The notes under the pieces are model-generated. The model was not told the origin of the DNA, ran no database searches, and saw nothing but the letters and a program-made list of their open reading frames with translations. Shown in pieces: positions 11,511 to 22,530 of a DNA stretch of 64,000 nt. Each line of letters starts with the position of its first letter. Position 1 is the stretch's first letter. Source of the DNA: Plazaster borealis (lineage: Eukaryota; Echinodermata; Asteroidea; Forcipulatida; Labidiasteridae); NCBI GenBank assembly GCA_021014325.1, contig CM037473.1, forward strand, positions 23,550,822-23,614,821, written 5' to 3'. A program made the translations under genes and the position numbers.

Positions 11511-11602
11511 TGGCTAGGCCTAGGCGACTAGTGCAATTTACAACCCGACTAGTCCCGCTCGCGACTTCGACACTAGTCACACTAGTCGCCCAGGCCTAGT
11601 TT
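11511..11602. repeat. Short imperfect inverted repeat
   Basis: GGCTAGGCCTAGGCGACTAG at the left pairs with CTAGTCGCCCAGGCCTAG at the right, around a CG-rich centre. It may be a tiny foldback element. Confidence 0.55.
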
Positions 11603-11742
11603 TGGCCAATCCAGATGATCTTGAAATACATCCATACCAATTATACAGTTCCTTGGAAAGATTTACAAAGTGCTGTGGTACAATCTGCATACCAGAAATA
11701 ATGGGGGGGGGGGTCCATTCTCTTATTGATAAATGTAGGCCT

Positions 11743-11885
11743 ACTGGGTTCTTTAATGTGTTTGACACAACACATGAGGCTTATGACTTAATGTCTCATC
11801 TGAAGGATGAAGCAAGTGCCAAGACAGGGACCTGAACCCACACCTTCAAGAGTTTGAGCAGGGTGCACTAGACTGCTCGGTTGAA
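11743..11885 (-). mobile_element. Leu-tRNA SINE, antisense, truncated
   Basis: The order TGGGTTCTTTAATGTG, ACACAACACATGAGG, TCATCTGAAGGATGAAGCAA and GACTGCTCGG matches the reverse of the Leu-SINE at 12600, with the tRNA head worn down. Confidence 0.65.
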
Positions 11886-12599
11886 TGGTTGACATATTTA
11901 AAGCAAAACTGCTGTCTTTGTGGGCATTCTCTAGATTCATTTTCATAAAATCAAATGTTTATCTCTACTTCCAACTTTCTTATACTATATATCTTAGACA
12001 AGCAACTTTCATAAGTCACTGATTTTGTATAACATTATCTTTCAAGAAATGTATCAAACTTACATTTCAAAATTTGTAGGTGCTTATGTTGCAAAAATGT
12101 GCCCACTTTTACAAAAACTTTCACAGACTATTTCAAGGGTAGATTCTCCTGAAGATGAGCGGAGTATACTGTCTGAAATGTTGAGACCACATTGCTCTTT
12201 TCAGACCACTCATCCCAAAAGAGATTTACACAAGCTTTACCCCAGAGTTTACTCATGATTATAATAGTTACTTCTTAAAAGTAGATTAATTGAAAAGAAA
12301 AGATTTAATGAAAACTGTAGAAGATTGATTCAACGAAAAGTACTTAAATGAAAGTTGAATTTGAAATTAGTCCCAAGCATAAAAGTACATATAAAATCAA
12401 AGCACACTTGTTCTTTCCTAAGCCATAGAATTAATTCCATGGTGCTACTTGCATAAGATAAAAGATAAGATAATAGAGGTATTTATAGACCAAGCATTAC
12501 ATGGCCGAATCTTACCAAACATGAACAGGCCATCATGAAGCTCAATATTAAATTGGCTATCAAAGTTCTACCAAAAACTTTTAAAAACACAATGTGGCA
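11886..12599. other. Unassigned DNA
   Basis: A 77-codon plus frame (12025-12258) has no recognised similarity and no clear splice sites. Nothing else was seen. Confidence 0.4.
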
Positions 12600-12885
12600 T
12601 GTCGCGGCCGAGCGGTCAAGTGCATCAGATGCAAGCTCTGGTGTTTCTGATCAGCAGAGTGTGGGTTCGAGTCCCAGTCTTGACACTTGTGTCATATAAT
12701 AAGCAAGGCACTTAATCATTATTGCTTCGACTTCAGATGGGATGTGATCGCTGTAGGTCCTGTGTGTTGTGTAATGCACATACATTAAGAACCCAGTTAC
12801 ACTTATCGCTAAAAGGAGGGGTTTGACCTGGTGCTACTGTATATTACTAAATATCCCTCATTGAGGTACCCAGGTTTTACATTTT
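12600..12885 (+). mobile_element. Leu-tRNA-derived SINE, best-preserved copy
   Basis: The head reads GTCGCGGCCGAGCGGTCAAG, then a long class-II variable region, then box B GGGTTCGAGTCCC and GACACTTGTG. The body carries AGGCACTTAATCATTATTGC and ACCCAGTTACAC. It is not a functional tRNA gene, because the acceptor pairing is incomplete and it continues into the SINE body. Other copies: 4954-5162, 11743-11885, 27556-27720, 43742-43880 and 50404-50500. Confidence 0.8.
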
Positions 12886-13799
12886 ATTTTCATTGATTAA
12901 TTTCTGAGTTAAAAACACAACAATTTCAGTAAGTGGCAAGAGATGTATAAATATCAAACAGTTGATGAAACAAAACAGTGTACGTTCTAAAGATAGGACA
13001 ATGGCACACTGAAAAAAGTTCACTAAATTATCATTGAGTTACCATGGAGGAAGGTTAAAGCAAAAACTGCCTTGCACAACCACATAGTCAACGAAGTATC
13101 AGGTCTTCTTGTTTCCAAAGAACGTTCTGTAAAAGTGCAGTATTTGTTGTTTTTTATGCCAGGTTGTGGTTTGTACATTTGTACAGAAGGTTATTGTATT
13201 GAGCTGCAGTTCTTTCGATTGCTAGAGAAGGTCATCATGCTTATTGATTTTAATGGCTAGTAGCTTCTGTTTGGTAGTTTACTCTTTGGATTCATCAATA
13301 CAGCTCTTCTATCCATAAAAGACCTAGTTAACTTTTAAACTAATGAATCAGATCTTCTCCTGTTTACAGAGGAAGCATTTCCTGTCTGATTATCGGATTA
13401 ATCCCCTGGCTACAAGTGATTTTTTTTTGTCCTTTACCTGAAATTCAATGACTTAACTACTTCACCCTGGTGAGCAGACAGTTTCACAGGGACATGGAGA
13501 GGTGAATGGATGGTGAACTGCTAATCCGGGTGGAATTAAAGAAAGGCAATTGTTTGATTATCATATCAAGCAGCTTATACTCTGTATTGACTGAAGAGGG
13601 CTGATTTGTATGCGCAGTGATGTGTCATCCAGGGGGAGCAGTGTTACTGTCGCCATACCAACTAACGAGAATGTCATTTGAATTCATTGAAATTGGGGAT
13701 GTTAATATGCAACTGGGTGTCAAAACCCTTATGAGGTTAGAGTTGTATATGAGTGCATGGTGATGACATTAGTGTGAGAAGAAGCACTTAAAGCTACAG
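12886..13799. other. Unassigned DNA
   Basis: No exon or shared repeat was recognised. Confidence 0.4.
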
Positions 13800-13888
13800 T
13801 CATACTTTGGTAATGATGTCAATGGTAGTAGGCATTCTAAAAAAATTGTTTTTTTCTGAAGTGCCCCCTGTTATTAACAGTATGATGC
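13800..13888 (+). mobile_element. Family G fragment
   Basis: CATACTTTGGTAATGATG, GGTAGTAGGCATTCTA and TCTGAAGTGCCCC match the left half of the family G copy at 58864-59295. Confidence 0.5.
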
Positions 13889-14071
13889 AGAGCTGTGTAT
13901 TGAGAGATTTGCGACAACTTGCGATTAGAAGCTATTTTCAGTCAAAAAACGTGCATGTGTGCACATAGGGTGCCAGACTAGACTGCACATTGGGTTGTGC
14001 AACATTTGGACCGAAAATGGCATCTAGCAACTCTCTCATGTCGCAACTCTCTCAGTCTCATACACAGCTCT
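13889..14071. mobile_element. Foldback element of about 180 bp
   Basis: AGAGCTGTGTATTGAGAGAT at the left pairs with the reverse complement of CTCTCAGTCTCATACACAGC at the right. TTGCGACA and GGACCGAAAATGGC extend the pairing inward. It lies directly beside a family G fragment. Confidence 0.7.
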
Positions 14072-14763
14072 AACATGATGAACAGGGGCAATATTATTGT
14101 TAAGTGCCTTGATGGGTCTACTGGCTTGAAAAAGCTCATAATAAATACATCATAATAATATTTTTGTTATAAATTAGTCAGTGAGATCAATTGAAAGTAT
14201 TGTTCTTATGAGTAGGAGTGCAGGTGCTGGACAGATTTCAATGGAAGTATCGGAGTAGTTTGAATTCTGTGCTTTGAAGACACATTGATTTGTAATTATT
14301 CAACCTCAAAGTGTGACTCATCAATTTGTTGGGGAAAAAATGGTGTTAATAGCATAAAGGATTTCTTCCTTCATGCAGGCTGGAATTTCCAAGAAAATAT
14401 CCTCAAGACCACAAGGCTTGTAGTCCGAACTTTCATTTGACCGGAAATATCGTTTTATATGTTTCAACAATAGGGTTTTCGACTTACAAAACGTCTGCTC
14501 AAGACTATGAGGTCATTAGTGCAATTTGTATGGGTTTCATAAAATTGCTTTTGCATGTTTTGGAGCTCCTGGTGAATGGGGTTTATTGATCAAGTGTGGT
14601 CTTCAAAGTGTTTGTTTAGCAGAAGAACTATTCATTTTCTAAGTCAAACGTTTAAAAAAATTAATTTTGTTGTGTCTTTCATTCAAAATTATACGCATTT
14701 TTCATTTAATGACCTTTGATCATTACAAAAATAAAATGACGTTATAGCAATGAGCCGACGAAG
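14072..14763. other. Unassigned AT-rich DNA
   Basis: No recognisable feature was seen. Confidence 0.4.
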
Positions 14764-14850
14764 ATATATTTGTATACTATGTAAGTTGTGTGCAAATATA
14801 TGTAAACATTTTATATTTTCAATCTTACCAATGTTTTACATACCCTTTAA
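14764..14850 (+). repeat. Family L repeat, copy 1
   Basis: It shares ACTATGTAAGTTGTGTGCAA and TTTTCAATCTTACCAATG with 16115-16202. Both end near CCCTTTAA. Confidence 0.55.
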
Positions 14851-15401
14851 TGTTTTTTGGCTGAGATTTTTTGACACCTTATTTTTTAAATTTACAGCCA
14901 ATTTGGACACCTGTAGGCATAAAAGTAAAGAAAAACAATCTAGCTAGCTCCCTCCAGACTTAAGTCAGGGGCAGTGTGTTGATGTCACCCTTCTGATCAA
15001 ACTACGGAATGCCAAAGAATTGTGCAGATTGGTGAACATTATTCTGTCGCAGCTATATCTCCCACTATCGTTGCATACAAATTATAGATAAATATGACAT
15101 CTATCACAACTATCCCCTGATAAATTTTATAGCCTGATATTAAATGGCATTGTTTGTGATACCTAATATTCCACGGCCCCCGGAGGCGCACATAATTTTT
15201 TCCAGAGAATTTGGATCCCCTGATTTTACAAAAATAAGCTGGTACAAGTCACACAAGGTAGCCGTATCATATATCACTGAATAAATCAGAGGGCTGAGAG
15301 AGTTTGAGGAACCTTGATTTCTTGTTGTTAACATTTCTGGACAAGACTTATCTGGGGAAAAAATGAAGGACATAGACTTGTCATAGGCCTTCTTTTTTCA
15401 A
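14851..15401. other. Unassigned DNA
   Basis: No recognisable feature was seen. Confidence 0.4.
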
Positions 15402-15480
15402 TATAGGGAGACCGCCAAACCCGGAGGTCACAGGTTAAAAATACCCTCTATTCAATTTTTCTTTGCTCAACCCAAAGTTA
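15402..15480 (+). mobile_element. Asn-type SINE remnant with internal deletion
   Basis: ATAGGGAGACCGCCAA is followed directly by CGGAGGTCACAGGTT and TTTTTCTTTGCTCAACCC. The middle of the tRNA-like head is missing compared with 30536-30724. Confidence 0.6.
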
Positions 15481-15854
15481 TTAGGCCGCCTTCTTGAAAG
15501 ATTTCTGAAGCAGCAAGTTTTCATCCAGCAACATTTTTCTATGTTTTGAGTTTCTTTTATTAAAATAATATATTAAAATCACTGACCCTCACGAATCCTA
15601 TTCAGGAAGCTTTCTGATTTCTAAAGAATTTGAGACTATAGGCTTAAAAATAACCAAATTTGCTATAAATTATTGAGCTAGAATCTTATCCAAGCCCGAA
15701 GTTTTTATGTTGAGTTGCTGTAGAGTGCACTCTAGAGTGACATTAGGGGACTCAGGAGGGTCTCTAGCCAAAGACAATGAAGTAAGGGGCAGAGCTTAAT
15801 GCCAAGGAGGCATACAATCTCCAGAGACAGTCTGGTCACATTAAGCTTTGCCCC

Positions 15855-16085
15855 TTATGCAAATTGGTAATTGTCAAAGACCAGTATTCACACTTGATGT
15901 GACGAAACATATATACATGAAATAACAAACCTGTGAAAGTTTGAGCTAAATTGGTCTTCGGAGTCATGAGAAAACAGTGAAAAACCCCATTATAACATCG
16001 GATTTTATCACCAGTGATAAAGACTAATTGTTTTACTCGTTTCCTGAAACTATAGCATTTCAATCAAAACTATTTCAAGGGAGAT
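15855..16085 (+). mobile_element. Family H fragment (TTAA-type MITE)
   Basis: It shares GTCAAAGACCAGT, AACAAACCTGTGAAA and AATTGGTC with the complete copies at 19768 and 58495. Ends are not defined. Confidence 0.6.
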
Positions 16086-16114
16086 TTTTCACCATGACCA
16101 TCTTTATAAGTTCT

Positions 16115-16202
16115 TTTTTCTATGTTTATACCATGTAAGTTATGTACAAATCTGTGAACATTTTTATTTTCAACCTTAGCAATGTTGTATGCACCCTTTA
16201 AG
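16115..16202 (+). repeat. Family L repeat, copy 2
   Basis: This matches the copy at 14764. Confidence 0.55.
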
Positions 16203-16504
16203 TAATGCACCGACCAATCATAATCTAGCCCAAAAGTTTGTCAAATTAAAATGTAAAAACAAGTCTCCGCCATTTGGAGATTGTGTCGTTTTGTGCGTGG
16301 CGATCAGGCAGAGCAAGACGCACACTCTGCATGCATCGCACTTGCTACTCACATGGGCGTGGTTTATAGACAGTTGCTGAGGTGGGCGGGGCATTATAGA
16401 ATGGTCTATGACAGTCCTTTACAGAGCCCACACAGCTCTGAACTTTTCTTTTAAACTTCTGTGAGATTCTCTTACTGCAAACAGCAGGGTTGAAGTAAAG
16501 AATA
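16203..16504. other. GC-richer unassigned block
   Basis: It contains GACCAATCATAATC, GGGCGTGGTTTATAG and GTGGGCGGGGCATTATAG. CCAAT-, GC- and TATA-like motifs occur together, but no transcript can be inferred. Confidence 0.3.
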
Positions 16505-16605
16505 TGCAGGCCTTATGCATGTACTCTCATGACCCTAGTCACTGCCTAGGTGCCTCTTGAAATGTTGAATTTTTCCATTTCTCTCATTGAGGTGCCCAGT
16601 GTGAT
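16505..16605 (+). repeat. Family E partial copy
   Basis: CACTGCCTAGGTGCCTCTTG, AATGTTGA and GAGGTGCCCAGTGTG match the core of the 1049 copy. Confidence 0.5.
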
Positions 16606-16676
16606 TTTTTTTTAAGGAGTCATTGTGTAATCCTTTAAAAAAAAGGTGCGGACACCAATGATTGTCTGTGTGTGCT

Positions 16677-17044
16677 TTAAAGGGAGTGTATACCTTTTGT
16701 AATTACTCCAAAATTTAATGGCCAAAAAACTTACTTGGTAAGGTAAGAAGCACTGCAGCTGTTGATAATGTAGGCCTATAACATTTTGGGAAACAATTCC
16801 CTTCAAAGGAATGTGGTTTTAGAGAGAGGGATTCAATAAATATTTCAATCAGATTCTGTATTCCAAGTATGGATTATTCTTCCTTCGTGGATATAACCGC
16901 TCCAGTTTGCTGGCAATGTCTCAAAAACGTCTCCACTGTTTGAAATGAAATTTCTGCAGGTTAGTTTTATTGTATATATCAACATTTATATAGGATTAAA
17001 AGAATTGAACGGTTCCAAAAACCAAAGGTATACTTTGCCTTTAA
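16677..17044. mobile_element. Family H TTAA-ended MITE, complete copy
   Basis: The left end TTAAAGGGAGTGTATACC and right end GGTATACTTTGCCTTTAA are inverted repeats with TTAA at both edges. The inner AACTTACTTGGTA and CAGCTGTTGATAATG match the other H copies. Confidence 0.75.
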
Positions 17045-17377
17045 AGGAAGGAGAAGTTTGCAAAGGTTGAGTGAGCCAGAGTGAGCAGGCCTGGGGCCAT
17101 GGCTCCTCCAGAGCTCTGGCATGGCAAGCATTCTGGAGTCTACTTGGGGTGCTATTCATGTTACACATCTACCTGTGGTACTTACTGGTATGGCAAACAT
17201 GCCGAGGCCAAACTTCACTGACCTTGACTCTTTTACCTTGTTCTTAATTACCATGTTGAGTTCCTTATTTTAAAGGCTCTGTACATTGTTAGTAATTACC
17301 GTCAACATTTTGGGCTAGTTTTCATTAAACACCATATTCACACTTGACTTGGAGTTAAGAAATTATTTTAAAAATAA

Positions 17378-17434
17378 TTTTGTGTTGAACAAAGACAAAT
17401 TTACTAAAGCGGGACTTGAACCTGTCCGACCTGG
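17378..17434 (-). mobile_element. Asn-type SINE fragment, antisense
   Basis: GTGTTGAACAAAGACAAA and AGCGGGACTTGAACCTG match the tail and box B of the SINE at 56577-56900. Confidence 0.6.
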
Positions 17435-17655
17435 TTCTGCTATCGGGGTGTTTGAGCGTGAAACCAGGCTTTCTGCTTGTTCTCATCCATACACTCTTGC
17501 TTTACTAAGATGTAGAACAAAGAGCCATTCCAACAGCTTTATTCCAGGTACTGCATCTCTTTGGAACTTCTTGCCTGGCGCATGTTTCCATCCATCCTAC
17601 AATATAGACTGTTTTCCGACACAGGATTTTGTATTGAGGTTTTCATAGTGAACCA
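17435..17655 (+). mobile_element. LINE 3' coding remnant
   Basis: The plus frame encodes HPYTLALLRCRTKSHSNSFI, then PGTASLWNFLPG and HPSYNIDCF, the usual tail of non-LTR polymerases (RTxRYxxSFIPRTxxLWNSLPxxxFPxSYNLxxFK). It breaks at a stop near 17647. 5'-truncated, dead copy. Confidence 0.7.
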
Positions 17656-17954
17656 TGGGTGCTATGGGAATGAGCTTTGGCAGTGTGTTTTAAGGTGTGA
17701 TAGGAGAAGTCCCAAAGGACTGATTTTTTTAAACTTTCATTGCACGAATTATTAATATTAATTAGCAAAAACCTACACAACTTTTTAGTACATCTGTCTA
17801 TTTACAGGGTTCAATTCCAACCATCAACACCCCTGACTTTATTTTCATCTTAAATGTTTTCTTTTTGTAGCCCCTTACCAAGAGTGGCTTTTAGCCTTGT
17901 TTGGGGCGCACTTGCATTGAAAAAAACCCCAAACAAAACAACACAAATGTAGAA
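17656..17954. other. Unassigned DNA
   Basis: No recognisable feature was seen. Confidence 0.4.
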
Positions 17955-18090
17955 TAGACCCCTTGCTGAGGCCGCCAGCGCTGAGGTCAGTGGAAACATG
18001 CATGTGCGTACACCCCATCTATAACTCTCAGCCAATGACAGACCTCAGTGAGGGCGCTATTTGAGCTTGTGACGTCATATGCAAGGGTCA
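17955..18090 (-). mobile_element. Family F element, antisense
   Basis: Read in reverse, it has GACCCTTGCATATGACGTCA, TTGGCTGAGAGTTATAG and GGCGGCCTCAGCAAGGGGTC, matching 50606-50758. Confidence 0.7.
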
Positions 18091-18331
18091 ATATGAAATG
18101 GGTCACCGTTGAGATTATATTACTAATCATGACAAACTTATCAACTTGCCAATGTTGTTGTTGGCAGACTTAATATCAGTAAATAATTTATGCCATTTAA
18201 ATTTCTTTTATGTTGGTCACAATTTTTTGAACCAACCCAAACACCCCAATTTTGTTCCTGTGTGTTTCTCTCTGTTTTGTTTGACTTTTAGTTAGATTTT
18301 ATTTGACCGACCAGTCAATTTTTGAAATATA

Positions 18332-18883
18332 TTATATTAGGCCACATAAAAAAAACAATTGTTGATCGCCCCTGCTTGACCCTACGAAACCCCCAGACCC
18401 CATTTGTTTTATTTTATGTATATATAATTTTTTCAATTGTTCTTTTCAATGATCTTTTCAGTCAAATTTTGCTACGTTCTGCGCCGCACGCACAGTTAGG
18501 TTGGAAAAGATGATTGAATAAAGGTTTTTCATGTTGGAGAAAAAACAAAAAACAATTCTTCAAATATTTACTTAGGCTACACTGCGTTTTAGTTTTTTGA
18601 AAATGTTTACTGAAAATGTCATCTATGAGTTAAATTGGTTTGACAAAACAATGAAAAACATAAAAATCACAAAAACCCTCTGTTTTATAGTGATTGTGAT
18701 GATTTCGTTTTAGTTTATTTAATATTTTGCCATGTCAACAAAACTCAATAAAAAAACACAAAAAAAAACACACACAAAAACGCCCTCTCCCTAACCCCTC
18801 CCCCAAAAAAATATTTAAAAATAAACAAAAAATAGAGGAACTCTCAACAATTTTGTTATATTTTTTTATGTGGCCTTATATAT
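18332..18883. mobile_element. Possible 550-bp element with inverted termini
   Basis: TTAGGCCACATAAAAAAAAC and AATTGTTGA at the left are inverted at the right as TCAACAATTTTGTTATATT and TTTATGTGGCCTTA. No transposase frame. The boundaries and target duplication are not clear. Confidence 0.5.
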
Positions 18884-18953
18884 ATTTTCTTTTTCTTTTC
18901 CCCCCTTTTTTTTCTTTTCTTTTTTTTTTTGTTTTTTGGGGGGGGGGGGAGGA
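18884..18953 (+). other. Polypyrimidine tract followed by a G run
   Basis: About 50 bases of nearly pure C/T end in a 12-base G run. Such tracts can adopt triplex or quadruplex forms and often cause sequencing error. Confidence 0.7.
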
Positions 18954-19129
18954 AAACCAAAACATAATTTAAAAGTCTGATTATTCTGAATAGCCCCGTG
19001 GTATTTTGTGACAGAATACTGATGCAACGTGTTTCTATCCACCCTCCCCAACCCAAGAGTAAGAAATTATGGAAGGTAGAAGGCGAGGTCTCTCTGCCTT
19101 CTTTAAAGGTCCGGCCATCTGCAGGACTA

Positions 19130-19500
19130 ACCAAATTCATTTACACAATCCGATCCCCCCTCGGGATTTGTTAAGAGGTAGAAATCTGCCCGAATGAATT
19201 GCAAATCGGCATAATCGCTGCCCGGCAACACCACCTAATGCAATTAGGGCCAGTCGTCGCGGACAGGTGTCCGACGTCGCGCGAGGACATCACCCTACCC
19301 TGGGTTCTGCTCCCTCTTGTGCTTTTACAGCGGGTTCGCGGGGAGTCGCACGCTAGGTGCCATGTAATTGTGCGTCCAGTCCAATGTAATTACCCGTGCA
19401 TTTTTACAGGAAACGCTTTTCACACTTGCTCACATTCCCCGCAGGTGGTGCATATCCCAAGGCCTGATACGATTACTTGTATTGTGTTATCCATACAAAT
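19130..19500. promoter_or_regulatory. Non-repetitive CpG-richer block with homeodomain-type sites
   Basis: The block is single-copy within the window and richer in CG than its AT-rich surroundings. It holds a perfect inverted repeat CCTAATGCAATTAGG at 19234-19248, which is TAAT-N3-ATTA, the dimer site of paired-class homeodomains (P3). ATGTAATTG (19362-19370) and ATGTAATTAC (19384-19393) lie downstream. A 111-codon frame crosses it, but the peptide looks non-coding. Enhancer or conserved element is an inference. Confidence 0.3.
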
Positions 19501-19767
19501 TGTATTAATTTTCTTTTCTCTGAATTTCATTTAAAAATTGATTTTTTTTTCTTTCTTCGCCTCGCACCACTGGTTTTTGTCAGCCAGGCACTTAGTCACT
19601 GTCTTTGATTTATCTGAGGTAGATGTATGTTTACATACAGAGAAGATTTGTGTGTATTGCCATTACTAATGTTAAAGTAAGGTCAAGAAATTTGTTTCAC
19701 TTTTCACTCTCTTGCCCTTTCCTGAATTGCTCTGAGACTTTACGCTAGATAAAACTGTTTATTATTA

Positions 19768-20144
19768 TTAAAGGCAGGGTTTACTTTTGGTAATTATCAA
19801 AGACCAGTGTCCTCACTTGGTGTATCCCAACATATGCATAACATAACAAACCTGTGAAAATCAGAGCTCAATTGGTCATCGAAATTGCATGAAAAAATGA
19901 AAGAAAAAACATCAGAAATTGCATGGAATTGTGTGTATTATTTTTTCAGATGCCTGAGAAAGGCCTTATAGGGCCTATGCCTGATTCAAATTTGTTGGTG
20001 AAAAATTAACTCTTTCTCTTTCTTCAAAGGGGGGTAGTTTCTAACAATGTTTATTTATCAACAGCTCTCAAGTGCTCTGTACCAAGTAATTTTTTATAGT
20101 CATTATTTTTTGGAGTAATTACCAAAGGTATACCCTGCCTTTAA
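19768..20144. mobile_element. Family H TTAA-ended MITE, complete copy
   Basis: The ends are TTAAAGGCAGGGTTTACTTT and GGTATACCCTGCCTTTAA, inverted and flanked by TTAA. The internal hairpin region has AGGCCTTATAGGGCCTATGC. Confidence 0.8.
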
Positions 20145-20995
20145 TTTAGCTAAATGTCTGAAGTCTAATTTACTCTCAATCTTATTATTAACTGTTATTA
20201 TTACTATTATTAACGGAACTTTATCTGAAAATCAAAACACAAGAATAATTGTGAACATCATATGCATAGAGTATGGAGATGTATAATGCAGTGGAAGAGA
20301 ACAAAATTAACTACAACAATGCTTGGAAGTGGAAGGAGTCCATAAAAAGCGCAGCTTGTCGAGTATGAGCCCCCCTAAATTATGTTGTTTGTAGATAGGG
20401 TACATCAAAGGATCCCGAGGACTGAAGCTACAAACAACACAATAGAATAAACAAACAACAAATTTATTCCGACAAACAATATAATGACAACATTTCCATT
20501 GAAAATAGCATCACTTTTTAGTCTTGATTTCAGCAAAACCGTCGTAAATATTTAACCTTCCCCTTAAAATATGTTTGTCTTCCTTACAATTTTTTTTTAA
20601 ATGTCTGCATTGGACTAAAAAACGCACAAAGCTGTGATGAAAGCACCTATCTGAAGCTGTCCTACTCCCAGCTTAACCCCTAACCCCTCTTGGCCAAGCA
20701 ATTCATCACTGTTTGGATGTCGAATGTTGATGTATGGCAGGAGTGTGCCTTCAACTCTAGAACAACGTTTTGAAGAAAGACCTCTCTGTATCTGGACAGC
20801 ACTCTACGCTGACAAAAACCATATTGCAGCTTTTAGAGAGCAGTGTGGAAAAACCCCAATATTATAATAAAGCCATTTTCACTACTGAGCCAATTCCCAG
20901 GAAATAAAACCTGAGGGAATTTTTGGAGAGTTTTAATTCTGTATCCCTGATGCATCTAATAAATTGTTGCAGTACCCGTCTGCTAAAATATAGGA
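20145..20995. other. Unassigned AT-rich DNA
   Basis: Short ATT/ATA-rich stretches occur. No exon was recognised. Confidence 0.4.
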
Positions 20996-21175
20996 TTCGA
21001 ACTGCCTCTAGCTACCTGGCAATCTCGGCGGTAATGCTCTAGAATGGTACTGGTAAAGGTCTTGGGTTCGAATCCCACCCGAGTAATACGCCTGTGGATT
21101 ATTTTCACAGGACTCGGGGGAAAGTACTGAGTACCGTTTACAGTGCTTTATACACATCGGTGTATGGGTAAAATC
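20996..21175 (+). mobile_element. tRNA-derived SINE, third type
   Basis: The tRNA-like head carries box B GGGTTCGAATCCCACC, followed by CCTGTGGATTATTTTCACAG. Antisense relatives lie at 22440-22530, 30968-31100, 31440-31560 and 47320-47415. Confidence 0.6.
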
Positions 21176-22185
21176 AAGTAATATTCAAGTAAATTTAACA
21201 TCCTACCACCATCCCCCATCCAGGGGTTAGAATAATGATTGTTCATTCACTGAACACTTTCTTCTCCAAGTGACTTGTTCTGTGCATGAGAATAATGATA
21301 TCGCCATAGCAAGGGTCCTTGGTTATGGCACAGTAGGCCCCTAATTGTTTCACACTACATGTGGTGATGATTTTATTAACATGGTTGCTATTTTTTGGAG
21401 GAGGTCTGGATATCTGGTTATTATTTAACAAGGATAGCTTTCACAGGACTGGAATTTGCTATTTTTGCTATTTTTTTCTGTTGATGTGATTTTATTCAAG
21501 GTCTGTTGTTAAAAATGTTCTCATGTGAAAGTCCCTTTAGAGTGATTGTGGGCAGTTGAACTGTAAAACAGATGGATCTATGTACAATTTTGGTAGCAAA
21601 CTGACTGGAAATGCAACAAATATTGATTGTATACCATCTGATTAGTTTATATTACAACTCTGTCAATATATCCGATCATCCATATTGATTCACTCTCAAA
21701 CCCCAATTCATAAAAATAAAAAAAACTGTTTCTGCAAAAGGTAAATATTGACTGCAATAATGTGCCTGAGTGTTCAAAATAATTTCACACATTTGATCAA
21801 TTATTGACTTGCTATTTATTTTATAGTAAGGCCACATTCAGTTGAAGCAACTTCAGCTGTGGCTTTGGACCTTGGTTGCAGTGGCATGTCTCAAGTCTGG
21901 CTTATTGAATCTCAAGTAAATGCCATAGTATTTGCCTGTGCTGTTTCCCAAGACTTGTTTCAAGTCAAGTTTGTAATCAATTAGTCGAGTCTTAGTCTTA
22001 AATATGTGATTTATGTGCAAGAAAAGTATTACTGGTCTTACATGAAATTTAATTGCTTCAGTGGACAAAAATGCAAATAATTTTTAAAAGGTTGGATTGT
22101 GTGATTTTTACAAAATTTATGTGTATCAAGTGTTATCCAGGTATTGCTTGTACAAAACTTGGACATCATTACCTTGCTACCCTGA
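21176..22185. other. Unassigned AT-rich DNA
   Basis: No recognisable exon or repeat was seen. Confidence 0.4.
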
Positions 22186-22298
22186 TACCTAGTAGAAAGC
22201 TAATAGTACCTTGATAAAACCTACATCATACATCTAGAAGTACCTAGTAAAAACCTTTTGGTACCTAGTAGAAACCCAGTGGTACCTAGTGGACATTT
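22186..22298 (+). repeat. 21-bp spaced TACCTAGTAGAAA repeats
   Basis: TACCT/TACC units start at 22186, 22207, 22241, 22262 and 22283. Four of the five are in steps of exactly 21 bp. Confidence 0.7.
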
Positions 22299-22439
22299 TC
22301 AAACTATCCTTAATTGCTGATCCCAAACCTTTTTCTGTAAATGACTTTTAAATAGTAAGGACTTTTTGAGTGTGAATGCTATTTTGGTTTTATCATTACA
22401 CCAATGTGTGATAAGCACTGTCCCACTCAGTGCTTTCTT

Positions 22440-22530
22440 AGTCCTGCAGAAATACATCCACATGCTACTCAGGTGGGATTCCAACCCACAACCCCACATT
22501 CGAGAGCATATGTCTCAACTGAATAGAATA
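22440..22530 (-). mobile_element. tRNA-derived SINE, third type, antisense
   Basis: ACTCAGGTGGGATTCCAACC and ACATTCGAGAGCATATGTCT give a box B and anticodon arm in reverse. The head is followed by the family's CTGCAGAAATACATCCACA-like body. Confidence 0.55.

Noticed and set aside
12600..12690. Possible functional tRNA-Leu gene
   Set aside because: It continues directly into a SINE body shared with other copies.
18727..19140. Lys-rich and Phe-rich ORFs on both strands
   Set aside because: Translations of A/T homopolymer and polypyrimidine tracts.
19199..19534. 111-codon ORF in the CpG-richer block
   Set aside because: No domain, no splice context and unnatural composition; the block is better explained as non-coding.
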